A DNA stretch of 64,000 nucleotides from Rhynchopus sp. YZ270_cl-10 (Eukaryota; Euglenozoa; Diplonemea; Diplonemida; Diplonemidae), in the NCBI GenBank assembly GCA_964035575.1, contig OZ037899.1:682001-746000 (forward strand). The letters are read 5' to 3'. The notes below the pieces were generated by a model. The model saw only the letters and a program-made list of their open reading frames with translations, was not told the DNA's origin and did not search any database. How positions within the stretch are numbered: position 1 is the stretch's first letter; each line of letters begins with the position of its first letter. Below, piece after piece: positions 1 through 9,325 of the stretch. The position numbers and the translations under genes were made by a program.

Positions 1-31
1 GTGACAAGATCCTTCCTGCTGTTGGGTGAAA

Positions 32-107
32 ACCGTGGTTCAAGAAGGGGTGTTGCCTCCTAGCGTTCACACCCCCTCCACATCCTCGGGAGAGACAACA
101 TTGAAAC
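32..107 (+). promoter_or_regulatory. 5' leader module A, copy 1
   Basis: This module recurs at 381, 48473, 54959 and 55379, always upstream of a membrane-protein gene. Its core can fold as GGGGTGT pairing with ACACCCC across a 15-nt loop, followed by a CCTCGGGAGAGACAA box. The first 205 bases of the window match 54929-55135 almost base for base, so the duplication continues past the window edge. Whether it acts as promoter, leader RNA or both cannot be told from sequence. Confidence 0.5.
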
Positions 108-218
108 CTGTCAAGAGAAGAGAAGCCCAGATCAACCAGCTTCGTGCATGTCTTTTCCTCAGCACAGGAGTCAATGGACTGGGCCAGACATATCTCATCA
201 CATCTCTCTTTCCTCACC

Positions 219-366
219 TTATCTCACATGATGTTTATAGCACAAAAGACTAGAGTCTCCGATGCTTGGGTGAAACCCACCTTTGCAGTTGATCGATACG
301 GTGCCTTCGATGCACAACACTCTGACGCTTTGTGGGTGCAGCCTTTCGGGTCAATCAAGACCCGCA
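219..366 (+). promoter_or_regulatory. 5' module C, copy 1
   Basis: About 148 bp starting TTATCTCACATGATG, repeated nearly unchanged at 45819, 48279 and 55149. It contains two short perfect hairpins, TGGGT-GAA-ACCCA and GGGTC-AATCAA-GACCC. In the 55149 copy the first loop differs (GAG) while the stem is kept. It lies upstream of three membrane-protein genes and of the LPMO gene. Confidence 0.5.
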
Positions 367-380
367 CAGCAACGTTACAC

Positions 381-449
381 AACCGTGGTTCAAGAAGGGG
401 TGTTGCCTCCTAGCGTTCACACCCCCTCCACATCCTCGGGAGAGACAAA
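381..449 (+). promoter_or_regulatory. 5' leader module A, copy 2 (gene-proximal)
   Basis: Second copy of module A, ending about 65 bp before the start codon at 516. It keeps the GGGGTGT/ACACCCC stem. The DNA between it and the gene is a C/A-rich stretch that also varies in length between the paralogous loci. Confidence 0.5.
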
Positions 450-515
450 CCACCGTCAAGCCTCCACCCCCGCCACCAGGACACTTGTCAAAACACAATA
501 CACAAAGACCACAGG

Positions 516-1544
516 ATGGCAACCCTGAAGCTGCTCCTTGCACTCTGCCTGACGGCCGTCTCAGCACACGCCGACAGTGCAGTGGTGGAGACTGCGGAGG
601 TCGACGTGTCTGCAGGTGGCAGCCACACCTTCACCCTGAAGACACCCTCGACACACACACTTCTGAAGGAGGTTGCTGTTGTGAACGTGGCACAGCGGGG
701 TGAGTGTGCAGTGCAGCAGGTTCCTCTTGTTGTGCAGAGGGATGGGGGTGATGTTGCAAACGTGAGGCTTGGCTTCAACGGTTCTGAGTGGTCGCAGTTT
801 GTGGGGACGAACACAACGCAAAATACCACAGCCATGCAGGTGATTGTGCTGAACTGTGCTGTGCGTGTCAAGGTTGTGGGAGTGTTTTACCACGTGGAGG
901 AAACCTTTGTGGCAGTTGCGTCCGACCCGCTGCTGATCAGCAGCAGTGCAAGCATGCCTGTGGACGTGCCTCTCAGCCACACCTTCGTCTCAGGTGCAAC
1001 GCTGCGTCTTCTGAACCTTCTGAACTGCGCAAACACGTCGTTTGATGTGCGCTTTGGCTTCGGGTGGGGTGCGGAGAACAACGAGACCACATTTGACAGT
1101 GCAGGTGACAGCATCACCGTTGTTGACGGACAGTTACACCAGGTCTCGCAGTACCCGTCTGGCGTGTCTGTGACGACGTGGGTGTACCTGGACAACCTGC
1201 CCTCGACGTGTGTGGCAAACTTCGTTGTGGAGCTGGCCTGCCACCACGTCGACATCCCTCTCACAGTGGCACCGCCTTCGTGGGCACCCCCCACACCGTA
1301 CACACCGTGGCCTGAGTCGACAGCAACGTCGTCCCCGTTGGACCTGGCATCCTTTGACTGGGGACTGTTTGGGATCGTGTTTGGTGGGCTCATGGTCTTC
1401 ATTTCTTTAGTCGTTGCCGTAACTGTTTGTTCGGTGAAGCGGTTTAAGAAAAACGAGGTTCCCACTGGGGTTGTTGTGCAAGGTGTGGTCGACTGTGAAG
1501 CCACGCACACATCTCCGTGTGAGACATCGTCGCTGATCCAGTGA
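516..1544 (+). CDS. Type I membrane protein, four-copy family, copy 1
   Basis: Predicted 342-residue single-pass surface protein; I recognise no known family. Residues 1-20 are a signal peptide (hydrophobic LLLALCLTAVS core ending AHA). The ectodomain has scattered Cys and N-glycosylation sequons (NGS, NTT, NTS). A Pro-rich stalk (about 258-275) leads into one membrane span (about 281-306), a basic stop (KRFKK) and a tail of about 35 residues ending SSLIQ. The ATG follows CCACAGG, the same context in all four copies. Paralogues at 48635, 55544 and 57811 are almost identical over most of the ectodomain, but membrane span and tail differ. Residues TQNTT near 105 match copy 3, while the surrounding sequence matches copies 2 and 4, so this copy is a mosaic. 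GC content is visibly higher than in the flanking DNA. Role is unknown; adhesion or recognition at the cell surface is inference. Confidence 0.88.
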   Translation: MATLKLLLALCLTAVSAHADSAVVETAEVDVSAGGSHTFTLKTPSTHTLLKEVAVVNVAQRGECAVQQVPLVVQRDGGDVANVRLGFNGSEWSQFVGTNTTQNTTAMQVIVLNCAVRVKVVGVFYHVEETFVAVASDPLLISSSASMPVDVPLSHTFVSGATLRLLNLLNCANTSFDVRFGFGWGAENNETTFDSAGDSITVVDGQLHQVSQYPSGVSVTTWVYLDNLPSTCVANFVVELACHHVDIPLTVAPPSWAPPTPYTPWPESTATSSPLDLASFDWGLFGIVFGGLMVFISLVVAVTVCSVKRFKKNEVPTGVVVQGVVDCEATHTSPCETSSLIQ

Positions 1545-1599
1545 GTTGCACCGTGACGCATGTGAACACATTTCCATTCAGAATTTCTTTGTGTTCATC

Positions 1600-1856
1600 A
1601 TCATTCGCCCAATTCGAAGTGTTTTGGCTGCATGTTTTCAGCAGCCTCAACAGTTTCAGATGATTCCCACTGTGATGGGAAGTGTCTTATTTTTCTTGTC
1701 CTTTTTGTTTTTCACCATTTAGCGCAGAGTGGGTTTCAGTTTAATGCTACATTCACCCATAACTCAGCAAAGGCATAGCATACACACCGCATATGTTTCG
1801 CACACACGAATGATAACCATTGTTTCGCCTTCAATTCGTGTAATGCTATGTTGCTT
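1600..1856 (+). repeat. Duplicated 3' flank of the membrane-protein gene
   Basis: About 250 bp after the stop codon is repeated almost identically at 49790-50047 behind copy 2, including a GGCTGC...GCAGCC hairpin. Together with the 5' modules this shows a segmental duplication that covers the whole transcription unit, not only the coding region. A weaker match to its first part lies at about 59158-59240 behind copy 4. Confidence 0.75.
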
Positions 1857-2386
1857 GTTTCTAATCAACAACTCACCATTTCATAACCAATCTTGTTCAA
1901 GTTCTATTCATGCGCACAAAACATTCGAATACACCCTGTCCTTCCCACTCTTTCAAACCACTTTCAAATGCATTCCGACACACGTTTATGCGCATGGTAT
2001 ACGCGTAGACGCTTTCGGCACCAATGAAGGAACCTACTCACAGGGTGCCATTACCATCGTTGATAGAGCACAAGGATCTGCACGAGAGGGACCATTCCCC
2101 CTCACGGTGTCGCTGTTCTCCATCACACCCCATTTCTCCCTGGGAGCATAGCTGAGAATAAGTACCGGGTACCGGGTCCTGGGTCGGGTCCAGGTACCCC
2201 AGGCCCCAGCCCCAGTCCTAGATATCCCCCTATGTTCTTTGACCTTACCACAAAACCCTACAGGAAATCAGCTAGGTCACCCCCCCAATCCCCACCCCCC
2301 CCTTTTTCCTTTTTGTGGAACTCTTTTTTTTGTTATCTTTGTTTTTTTGTATGACACACATCATTTCGTTGTAAAATATTTCTACG
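1857..2386. other. Intergenic, no gene seen
   Basis: AT-rich spacer, then a GGGTACC/GGTCC-rich low-complexity patch at 2160-2220 and C-rich and T-rich tracts at 2280-2350 before the carrier gene. No AG lies between the T tract and the start codon, unlike the genes at 12111 and 25001, so the 5' end of the carrier mRNA is unclear. Confidence 0.6.
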
Positions 2387-3256
2387 ATGGGTGTGTCCCC
2401 GACGGTGCCTGAGCTGGGGGGTGTTACAGTAGAGAACACAGCCTCGAGCACATGCCGTAAAGACGCATGGAAAAGTGGTGTGCTGTCTGTTGGTATTCTT
2501 GGTCTTGCGCATGCTGCGATTGAGCAGCCGATGTGCACACCAGTTGGTGCAGCTGTTGCACAAACCCAGGTAAACGGGCGTGCATTCTCTGAAAACTTCA
2601 TGGATCTGTACAAACGTCGTGCTCTGTACCGCTCTCTCCCGTCTGCTTTGGTAGGCTCTGTGCCGAAGTCGATAACACATTACTTCTTTTTTTCGTGCTT
2701 TTCCGACGTCTTCCTCGCAGGTGGGGATATCGCAAAGGCCAGCGCCGCGCAGGCAGCGTACACCGGTGTTGCAACGGGTGTGGCGGAGGCCTTTGTTGCG
2801 ACACCACTCAACTTTGTTCGTGCCAGAATGCAGAGACCAGAGTGGGGGTACACTAGCACGGCAGGGTGTGTGCGGGCGGTGGTGCAGAAGGAAGGGGTGA
2901 CTGCGTTTTATAAGGGGCTGGGGCCAACGTTGCTGCGGAATCCGTTGTGCAATGGGGTCACATGGTATACGTTGAAATCCCTCGACAATTCGTTGCCGGA
3001 GTTTAGCGGGCGGTGGTTTGTGTGCGGCGCTGTGGGTGGGGTGTTTGGATCGCTTGTGTCCTACCCCTTTGAGCTTGCGCGTGTGCTCCAGTCGCACAAC
3101 ATTCCCCTCGCCTCGTTCTCCCCCAGCTCAGTCGGGTTTCTCCGTATGTTCCGTGGCTGGGCCCCAGGGGCAACCCACCTCACCTTCTCTTCAGCTCTTA
3201 TGGCGTTAATAGCGCCAAACCTCCGACCGCTCAGAGATTTCCTCGAAGGGGTTTGA
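2387..3256 (+). CDS. Mitochondrial carrier family protein
   Basis: 289 residues, about the usual length of mitochondrial solute carriers (about 300, three repeats of about 100, six membrane spans, inner mitochondrial membrane). The central repeat is clearest: a PLNFVRARMQ element near residue 140 is a variant of the Px[DE]xx[RK] signature, followed some 25 residues later by EGVTAFYKGLGPTLLRN, the usual EG...YKG motif. The third repeat has YPFELARVLQ (about 224) and FLRMFRGWAPG. The first repeat (EQPMCTPVGAAVAQTQV, about 45) is degenerate. The acidic residue of the signature is replaced in repeats 1 and 2 (Cys, Asn), so the salt-bridge network is incomplete and the substrate cannot be guessed. 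The protein has no introns. It resembles the divergent carriers common in protists. Family assignment is firm, transport function uncertain. Confidence 0.85.
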   Translation: MGVSPTVPELGGVTVENTASSTCRKDAWKSGVLSVGILGLAHAAIEQPMCTPVGAAVAQTQVNGRAFSENFMDLYKRRALYRSLPSALVGSVPKSITHYFFFSCFSDVFLAGGDIAKASAAQAAYTGVATGVAEAFVATPLNFVRARMQRPEWGYTSTAGCVRAVVQKEGVTAFYKGLGPTLLRNPLCNGVTWYTLKSLDNSLPEFSGRWFVCGAVGGVFGSLVSYPFELARVLQSHNIPLASFSPSSVGFLRMFRGWAPGATHLTFSSALMALIAPNLRPLRDFLEGV

Positions 3257-3295
3257 GAGGGGTGTGTTGGTGTCGATGATTCAGGAGAAGAAAGC

Positions 3296-3378
3296 CTTTT
3301 TTTGGCCTCAAAGAGGTTTCCTCTTCACTGCCAGGTAGTCAGTGCGAGCGTATTGCAGTAATAAAAATATCACCACAG
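3296..3378 (+). repeat. Dispersed repeat H8, split by a TIR element
   Basis: The GAGGTTTCCTCTTCACTGCC repeat is found again, undivided, at 10203-10325. The match resumes after the inserted element at 3945-3975 (TATTACACACTT...GCACAAACAA). A shorter piece (AAGAGGTTTCCTCTT) is at 37050. Confidence 0.75.
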
Positions 3379-3944
3379 AATAAAGGGGGGACCCGTCGAT
3401 TATTTACCTATTTTAATATTTACCTTCGTGTATTATTTACCTTTTTAATGCCAAACATTGTATTATTTACCTTTCGTGTATTATTTACCTTTTGAATTGG
3501 CATTTAATTAATTAATTTCCCGCCCCGCTTTTTTTGGGTGAAGTTCTGAGGCACTGGACGTGTCGCTGAAGCTCTCAACGGCCAGGTCCAGGCTCGCCAC
3601 GCTTGCCTCGTCGAGGCCGACGACCACCTCGCAGCGGCCACGGCGCACCTCATCCCACTGGTGGTTCAGCTCTGCAAGGGTCGAGGCGTTCAACATGACG
3701 GCGAGAGGGGTTCCGGGGAGGGGGAAGGGCGGGGTGTGAAAATCTGTTGTGCAGTGAGTCGGGGGTCTAGTGGGTGTGCATCGAAAACAGGACCGTTTAC
3801 CCGCAATAGGTCAAACCGTATATTATTTACCTTTTGAATTAATAAAGTCCAAATATTGTATTATTTACCTTCCATGTAATATTTACCTTTCGTGTATTAT
3901 TTACCTTTTCAAAAGGTAAATAATCGACGGGTCCCCCCTTTATT
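3379..3944 (+). mobile_element. TIR element carrying a captured coding fragment
   Basis: Perfect 30-bp terminal inverted repeats lie at 3379-3408 and 3915-3944 (AATAAAGGGGGGACCCGTCG at the outer end). Subterminal direct repeats of ATTATTTACCTTT(CGT) occupy both flanks. The GC-rich middle (about 3520-3770) is unlike the AT-rich termini and holds the minus-strand reading frame at 3508-3696. The uninterrupted repeat at 10203-10325 serves as an empty site. Non-autonomous: no transposase. Superfamily is not assigned, since no clear target duplication can be read at the junctions. Confidence 0.8.
3508..3696 (-). pseudogene. Captured gene fragment inside the TIR element
   Basis: A 62-codon frame with ATG at 3696 (MLNASTLAELNHQWDEV...) runs into the AT-rich terminal repeat, where it meets a stop. 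Its base composition resembles the host genes of this window rather than the element's own ends. It reads like the start of an ordinary soluble protein, but I do not recognise the source gene. Capture of host coding sequence by a TIR element (Pack-type) is inferred from composition and position. Confidence 0.45.
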
Positions 3945-4008
3945 TATTACACACTTTACGCACAAACAAACTATTTGATGGTGATGTGTCAGTAACAAAA
4001 GAACGGAG

Positions 4009-4078
4009 CTTGCACAAAAACTGTGGCAACGTAACCAAAGAAACTACACTACTCCAAAAAATTATCAAAAAAAAAAAT
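4009..4078 (+). repeat. A-tailed short repeat H4
   Basis: One of four copies (also 4767, 14654, 23341) with the order TTGCACAA...CTGTGGCAAC, ACACTACTCCAA, AATTTATC and then an A run. The A tail and fixed 5' half are SINE-like. There is no obvious internal Pol III box. Confidence 0.6.
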
Positions 4079-4198
4079 GTTAGGAGGAGTAGGTGAGGCC
4101 TCTCTCAAAAATGAGTTCAACGATGTTTTTTTTTTTTTTTTTGTTCTTTTATGCGGGGGGGATTTTTGAGTTTTTTGTTGGGGTAATTTTTGTTTTTC

Positions 4199-4282
4199 TG
4201 GGGGTTCGATAAACCAAGCGGAGAATGCCTTGTGTCCGTCCGGGTGTTCGGTGAGGCGTTTGTACTTTCAACTTCTCTGTTT
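4199..4282 (+). repeat. Short structured repeat H2, degenerate copy
   Basis: Starts GGGGGTTCGATAAACC and ends GAGGCGTTTGTACTTTCAAC followed by a pyrimidine run, the same order as the better copies at 16675 and 22902. Confidence 0.5.
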
Positions 4283-4356
4283 TTCTTTTGATTTTTTTTC
4301 ATTGGGTTTCCATCATGGGAGAAAGTGATTTTTTCGCAAAAAAAAAAAAATTATGT

Positions 4357-4420
4357 AAGGTGACTAAGCAGGAGAGGGTTGGGTTCATATTATAAATATT
4401 ATAAACCTTTCTTTATTTTT
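4357..4420 (+). repeat. Short structured repeat H1
   Basis: Member of a family with consensus AGGTGACTAAGC, about seven bases, GCTTAGG, TTCATCTTATAAAC and a T-rich run. CTAAGC and GCTTAG pair as a hairpin. Other copies: 9953, 11157, 17193, 20502, 21177, 24351, 29131, 38584, 52374, 57050, 61813. Confidence 0.6.
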
Positions 4421-4766
4421 TTGCATAGACAGCTATGTTACTATCCCAACAGATCATCAAAAAAGCAACAAAAACAAAACAAAACAAAACAAAAAAACAA
4501 TAACAATTCAAAATCTGCATCGCAAAAAATGAAAACAAAAATATGACGAAAACAACACAATAAAACAACCAATGCGATGTGGATTTTTCTCTTTTTTTCT
4601 TTTTTCTGTAAAGTTGACTACACACCAGTGGTTTACGTTTATCTAATCAACTTTCTTTTCCTTTTATTTTCCTTTTATTTTCCGGAGCGTCAGCCTCTGA
4701 GTGACAGAGGCGTTTTTTTTTTTTTTGCCCCTCTCCCCCCCAAAAAAAAACACACACACACACACA

Positions 4767-4824
4767 GTAAAGGCTGTCACATTATGGCATCTACACTACT
4801 CCAAAAAAATTACCAAAAATAAAA
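4767..4824 (+). repeat. A-tailed short repeat H4
   Basis: Second copy of H4, keeping only the CTACACTACTCCAAAAAAATTA half and its A-rich end. It follows a (CA)n run and a C-rich tract. A degenerate H2 piece (GGAGCGTCAGCCTCTGAG, 4683) lies just upstream. Confidence 0.5.
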
Positions 4825-5740
4825 CAAAACTACAAAAACGACTTGCAATGAAGGTGATAGTGCTTTGTCTAGGGGTTTCCCCCTGCACAGACACATTGCT
4901 ACAACACACGGACATATTGGGCAAATGGTCCGCTTTTAGGATCATCCAGCTCGCTGCGTTCAAACATTCACCTCCAAATGGCAATATTCCGCACTGAGGG
5001 ATTCCCCCACAATATATGAACTGCTCCCTGTGCATTGTGCCCTTTTTTTTTTGAAGTATTTTACCTATCAATCAAAATTCGCTATATTTTTCTGCATTTC
5101 TGGTAAAAAAAAATATGCATCAAATCATACACAACAGCCACCCTCACCCCTACCTGGAAGGTTTGGCTGTGTTGTGTATTTATGATGTATTTTTTTATCT
5201 ACCAGAAACGCATCAGAACAGAGCTATATTCTGTATTCTAGACAGTACAATACAACCCCAAAGCGGCACAGCACAGGGCATATTATCCATTATCCCATCA
5301 CCCTCCCCATCCCCCACTAGGGGAGTCCACGTAGCCGTTTTTTCTGTCACACACCCCAAAAAATCATAAAAAAAATGCAAAAAAATCATTCCAAAACACA
5401 AAACCACCCCAGAAAACACATTTCTGGGACTATTCCTTACTATTTGATGCCTTTTTGGCACTTTTTGGCACTTTTGGGAACTTTTTTTTGACACTTTTTG
5501 TAGCGTTTTCACCCCATTTTCATCGTTTTCTAAGGGGGTTTGATACAGGGCGATTTATCAAAAAATTCAATTTTTTTCAATAGTCCAAAACAAGAGGAAA
5601 AGAGATTTTTTCCGCTCAGATGTGTCCACAGAGCGATTTCTGGGGGTTTTGGGGCCAAAAGTCTATTTTTTTGTACGCCTTTGCTGAAAATTTTGAATTT
5701 TTTTTTTGCCGTAAAAACCACTTTTTAGCCGGGAGGAGGA

Positions 5741-6473
5741 AGTGTGACATAAGTGTGACATTGGAGGGGGGCATCTCATAGGCCAGAAAAAAGCGTTTTT
5801 TTTACTTGGAAGTAGGGTTTTCTGCCTATTTGGGTGTCCCCGCATCCATTCCGAGCCGAATTCTGGCCTTCTGTGACTTTTTCGGCGGCCCTTTTGGGGT
5901 CGGCATTTGGTAATCATCCCAAGAACACCCCAAAGAACAGGTATTTTTAGGGTAAAATGAGTATTTTTTTCGAAAAAAAATATTTCTGGGGGTGCCAAAA
6001 AAGCCCCAAAACCATATTTTCCCACCCCCGGACCTCACCCCAATATGATGGGAGTGGTTTTTGGGTCTTTACAGGTGCTCTTTGGAACTAGAAAGTGTAA
6101 TTTGCTAAGTGTGACATAAGTGTGACATTGGAGGGGGGCATCTCATAGCCCAGAAAAAAGCGTTTTATTAACTGGAAAGTAGGGTTTTCTGCCTATTTGG
6201 ATGTCCCCGCATCCATTCCGAGCCAAATTCTGGCCTGTGGTGACTTTTCTGGTGATTTTTTTCGGGGTTGGTATGTTGGAAACACCCCCAAAAACGGGTA
6301 TTTTAAGGGTAAAATGAATGCTTTTTCCAGAAAATTTTATTTCTGGGGCCGAAAATCGGTGCCAAAAAAGCCCCAAAACCATATTTTCCCACCCTCGGAC
6401 CTCACCCCAGTATGATGGGAGTGGTTTTTGGGCTTTACAGGTACTCTTTGGAACTAGAAAGTGTAATTTGCTA
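5741..6473 (+). repeat. Two tandem 367-bp units
   Basis: Units 5741-6107 and 6108-6473 each begin AGTGTGACATAAGTGTGACA and share the GGGGGGCATCTCATAG, GGGTTTTCTGCCTATTTGG and CCCCAAAACCATATTTTCCC segments. A third unit starts at 6474 and breaks off. They lie just inside the left end of the 2.9-kb element. Confidence 0.8.
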
Positions 6474-6655
6474 AGTGTGACATAAGTGTGACATTAGCGT
6501 CACATTTTTGTCACACATTTTTCGTGTTTTTTTTCAGAAAAACACGAATTTTTTAAGGAACAAAGCTTCTGTTGAGGTCGTCTGTGGTTTTAATGAGATA
6601 TTTTTGTGATCGGGAGGTGGTTTTGGGGCCAAATACGACTATTTTAGTGGATTTC

Positions 6656-7880
6656 TTACTGGGGGGGGGTAGGGGATACGACTCCAGCCATTTTGGCTGG
6701 GACCAAACGCACGGAAAATTCATTTGGCATTATCTGGCCATCTCCAAGGCAACTGCGGGTGAAAAACACCCTCAGAGTGGGTCACAGGGGGCCTGTGGGT
6801 CGAAAAACGACCCAGAAGCCACCCCAGAATACAAAAAAATGGAAAAAAATAGTGAAAAAACGGCTTTTTTCACGTTTTGGCCACTTTGGGCAAAATAGCG
6901 ATTTTTCGAGAAAAAAATCAAAAACCGGGATATTTTTTGACATCACAAAGCCTCCTTTGGCACAAATATACCCCAAAAGTGGCCTGTGAGTCCATTCCAA
7001 CCTGTTTTGGACATATTTGACACTTTTGGAAGTGTTTTTTTGGTGTTTTTAGGTCAAAAAAATGCCCAAGACGTCCCCAAGACATCCCCAAGACACTTTG
7101 CACACCCCCTGTTACGGTCATATTTTTTTCGTTTTTTTGCCTGAAACCCCCAAAATACCCCTCCCGGACCCCACATAGTCCCGAATATCCATCACACACC
7201 CACTCAGAGTGAGTAGAAGCACCCCAAAAAAAATATTTTTTAAAGCCCTAAAATTGTGCTTCAGTTTCGGCAGCATCCATGTTGAAGTTGAAGGGCTTTA
7301 AAAAATATTTTTTTTGGGGTGCTTCTACTCACTCTGAGTGGGTGTGTGATGGATATTCGGGACTATGTGGGGTCCGGGAGGGGTATTTTGGGGGTTTCAG
7401 GCAAAAAAACGAAAAAAATATGACCGTAACAGGGGGTGTGCAAAGTGTCTTGGGGATGTCTTGGGGACGTCTTGGGCATTTTTTTGACCTAAAAACACCA
7501 AAAAAACACTTCCAAAAGTGTCAAATATGTCCAAAACAGGTTGGAATGGACTCACAGGCCACTTTTGGGGTATATTTGTGCCAAAGGAGGCTTTGTGATG
7601 TCAAAAAATATCCCGGTTTTTGATTTTTTTCTCGAAAAATCGCTATTTTGCCCAAAGTGGCCAAAACGTGAAAAAAGCCGTTTTTTTCACTATTTTTTTC
7701 CATTTTTTTGTATTCTGGGGTGGCTTCTGGGTCGTTTTTCGACCCACAGGCCCCCTGTGACCCACTCTGAGGGTGTTTTTCACCCGCAGTTGCCTTGGAG
7801 ATGACCAGATAATGCCAAATGAATTTTCCGTGCGCAAAAAATGGCTGGAGTCGTACCCCCTACTGGGGGGGGGGGGCGAA
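6656..7880 (+). repeat. Giant inverted repeat, arms about 0.6 kb
   Basis: Mirror positions add up to 14541: for example GAGTGAGTAGAAGCACCCC at 7207 is the complement of the sequence ending at 7334, and a 300-base stretch reads identically on opposite strands at about 6700-7000 and 7541-7840. The arms leave a 42-base centre (7250-7291). They are nearly perfect; a short segment near 6695-6710 is present only on the left. Transcription would give a very long hairpin RNA. Confidence 0.88.
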
Positions 7881-8167
7881 TAAGAGATCAGGGGTGAATA
7901 AGAGATTAGGGCCGAATAAGAGATCAGGTTGAGATTTTGGGGGTATTTTTTTTTTTTTTTTTTTGCACGCACCAGGGTTTTATCTTGAAAAAACATTTTG
8001 AAATTTTACCCTGTCTACCCGGTCTGGCAAAAAAGTGGTCAAAAAATTTTTTTTGCCTCCGGCGAAAATGTCTATTTGCTTTTTTTCCCCAAAAAAATTT
8101 TTTTATTTTTGGCTCGTCCGTTCGCCTAATAAGAGATGCCACATCTCTTATTCGCCCCCCCCCAGTA
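7861..8167 (+). mobile_element. Nested small TIR element in the right arm of the palindrome
   Basis: TACTG plus a G run plus CGAATAAGAGAT at 7861-7888 is complementary to ATCTCTTATTCG plus a C run plus CAGTA at 8143-8167. Near the left end GAATAAGAGAT is repeated three times. The left arm of the palindrome has the unsplit TTACTGGGGG sequence at 6656, so this piece interrupts the right arm. Confidence 0.55.
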
Positions 8168-8435
8168 ACCTAAAACTCAAAAAAATGGGTTTGTGACACG
8201 GTTTCTTAAGGAATTCCTACTACGTGGACTCCCCTACCATCCCCCACCCCCCACTTGGTAGCTCTATAAATACGATTCCACTCCCCGCATGAATTCAGAG
8301 GCGCATCTTTGTGAAAACTGGAAAAAAAAATTATTTTCTCAGTAGCGCCAGACAGAAAGAGAGAGGCGGGAACTTATAGAGGTCGTATAGGGAACGTGCT
8401 GACCATTGGGTTTAGCACGATATTACCGAAAAAAA

Positions 8436-8548
8436 GTGGAGTTCATCCTTTGGGTGTCTACACTAAAACCAAATTTTCAAAAAAAAAAAATATAGTGGAG
8501 CACACTCTAGGGTGGCTACACTAAAACAACCAAATTTTCAAAAAAAGA
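8436..8548 (+). repeat. Two tandem copies of A-tailed repeat H5
   Basis: Each copy has GGAG(T/C)(A/T)CA...GGGTG(T)CTACACTAAAAC, then CAAATTTTC and an A run (8436-8490, 8491-8548). Other copies are at 10446 and 15733. The ACACTA...CAA...TTTCAAAAAA order resembles H4, so the two may share an origin. Confidence 0.6.
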
Positions 8549-9217
8549 AAAGAAAATCTGTCTCGTATGTCAGGTACACTAAAACCAATAGGTGCTCTGT
8601 GTCTAGCAGAGACGAACCCCCCCCTCTCCCCACCCATTAACACACAAACGAACGAATTCGTCACCTATCCCCTTATCAGGCCAGACCCTACCCTAAGCGC
8701 TTGCTTTTCTTTTTTTTTTGAGGGTTTCTTAGTGGTTTTGCAAAGGGGAAAAGGGGTGCCCCCCTTTTTTTTTTGTCTTTTTTTTAAAGACGACTTTAGC
8801 AAAGGAGGGTCAAGGATCGGCCCAACACTCGATTTTTTTTTTTCTTTTTTTTTTTTTTTTTTACAGAAAATCAATGCTGTAGTTCGATACATTGTGTGTG
8901 TACCCCTTTTAAAGGTGTCCATCTTTCTTTTCTTTTTATTGTTTATTTTCTTGACCTTTTTTTTTTAGTGTTATTGAAGACGGACTACTTGCCGTTTTTT
9001 TTTCTTTCATGGAGAGACTGGTGTTTCTCGAGTAAATCGTAACGCCTTTTCCTGGATAGGCAGAAGGCGTGCTTATTGTCTCACAAAAAAAAATAAAAGA
9101 AGGGGAAAAAAATTCCTCTCGTGGTGTAATTAAAAGAACGAAAAAAAGGGTTTCCAAGGGCGCTCCCATGGACATTCCCGGAGGTGCCCACCCTAGTCAT
9201 CCAAGGGGGAGGGCTAG

Positions 9218-9325
9218 GTGATTGTCGACGCAATGAGTAGAGAAAAAAAAAAAAGTCGGGCGACATTGAGTACAGATCCTGCACTACCAGGTGATTGTGT
9301 CGACACAACCAAAAAAAACGCGCGG
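9218..9325 (+). repeat. A-tailed short repeat H7 (one partial, one full copy)
   Basis: The core GAGTACAGATCCTG, ACTACCAGGTGATTG, TCGACACAAC and an A run is at 9269-9325. A partial copy, AGGTGATTGTCGACGCAA, is at 9218. Related copies are at 10584 and, more loosely, 21735. Confidence 0.55.

Larger units (their letters stand above)
5318..8236 (+). mobile_element. 2.9-kb TIR element with 11-bp target duplication
   Basis: The ends are TAGGGGAGTCCACGTAG (5318-5334) and its exact complement (8220-8236). Directly outside them the 11-mer CCATCCCCCAC is repeated at 5307-5317 and 8237-8247. An 11-bp duplication fits Mutator-like elements, which make 8-11 bp duplications, better than hAT (8) or PiggyBac (4). 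Inside are two 367-bp tandem units, a palindrome of 0.6-kb arms and a nested element. No transposase frame is visible, so it would be non-autonomous. The perfect duplication and TIRs imply a fairly recent insertion. Confidence 0.75.

Noticed and set aside
1729-2151. 140-codon frame after membrane-protein copy 1
   Set aside because: It lies in the duplicated 3' flank, but the corresponding frame is not kept beyond the end of the shared segment at 50047; no domain or signal seen.
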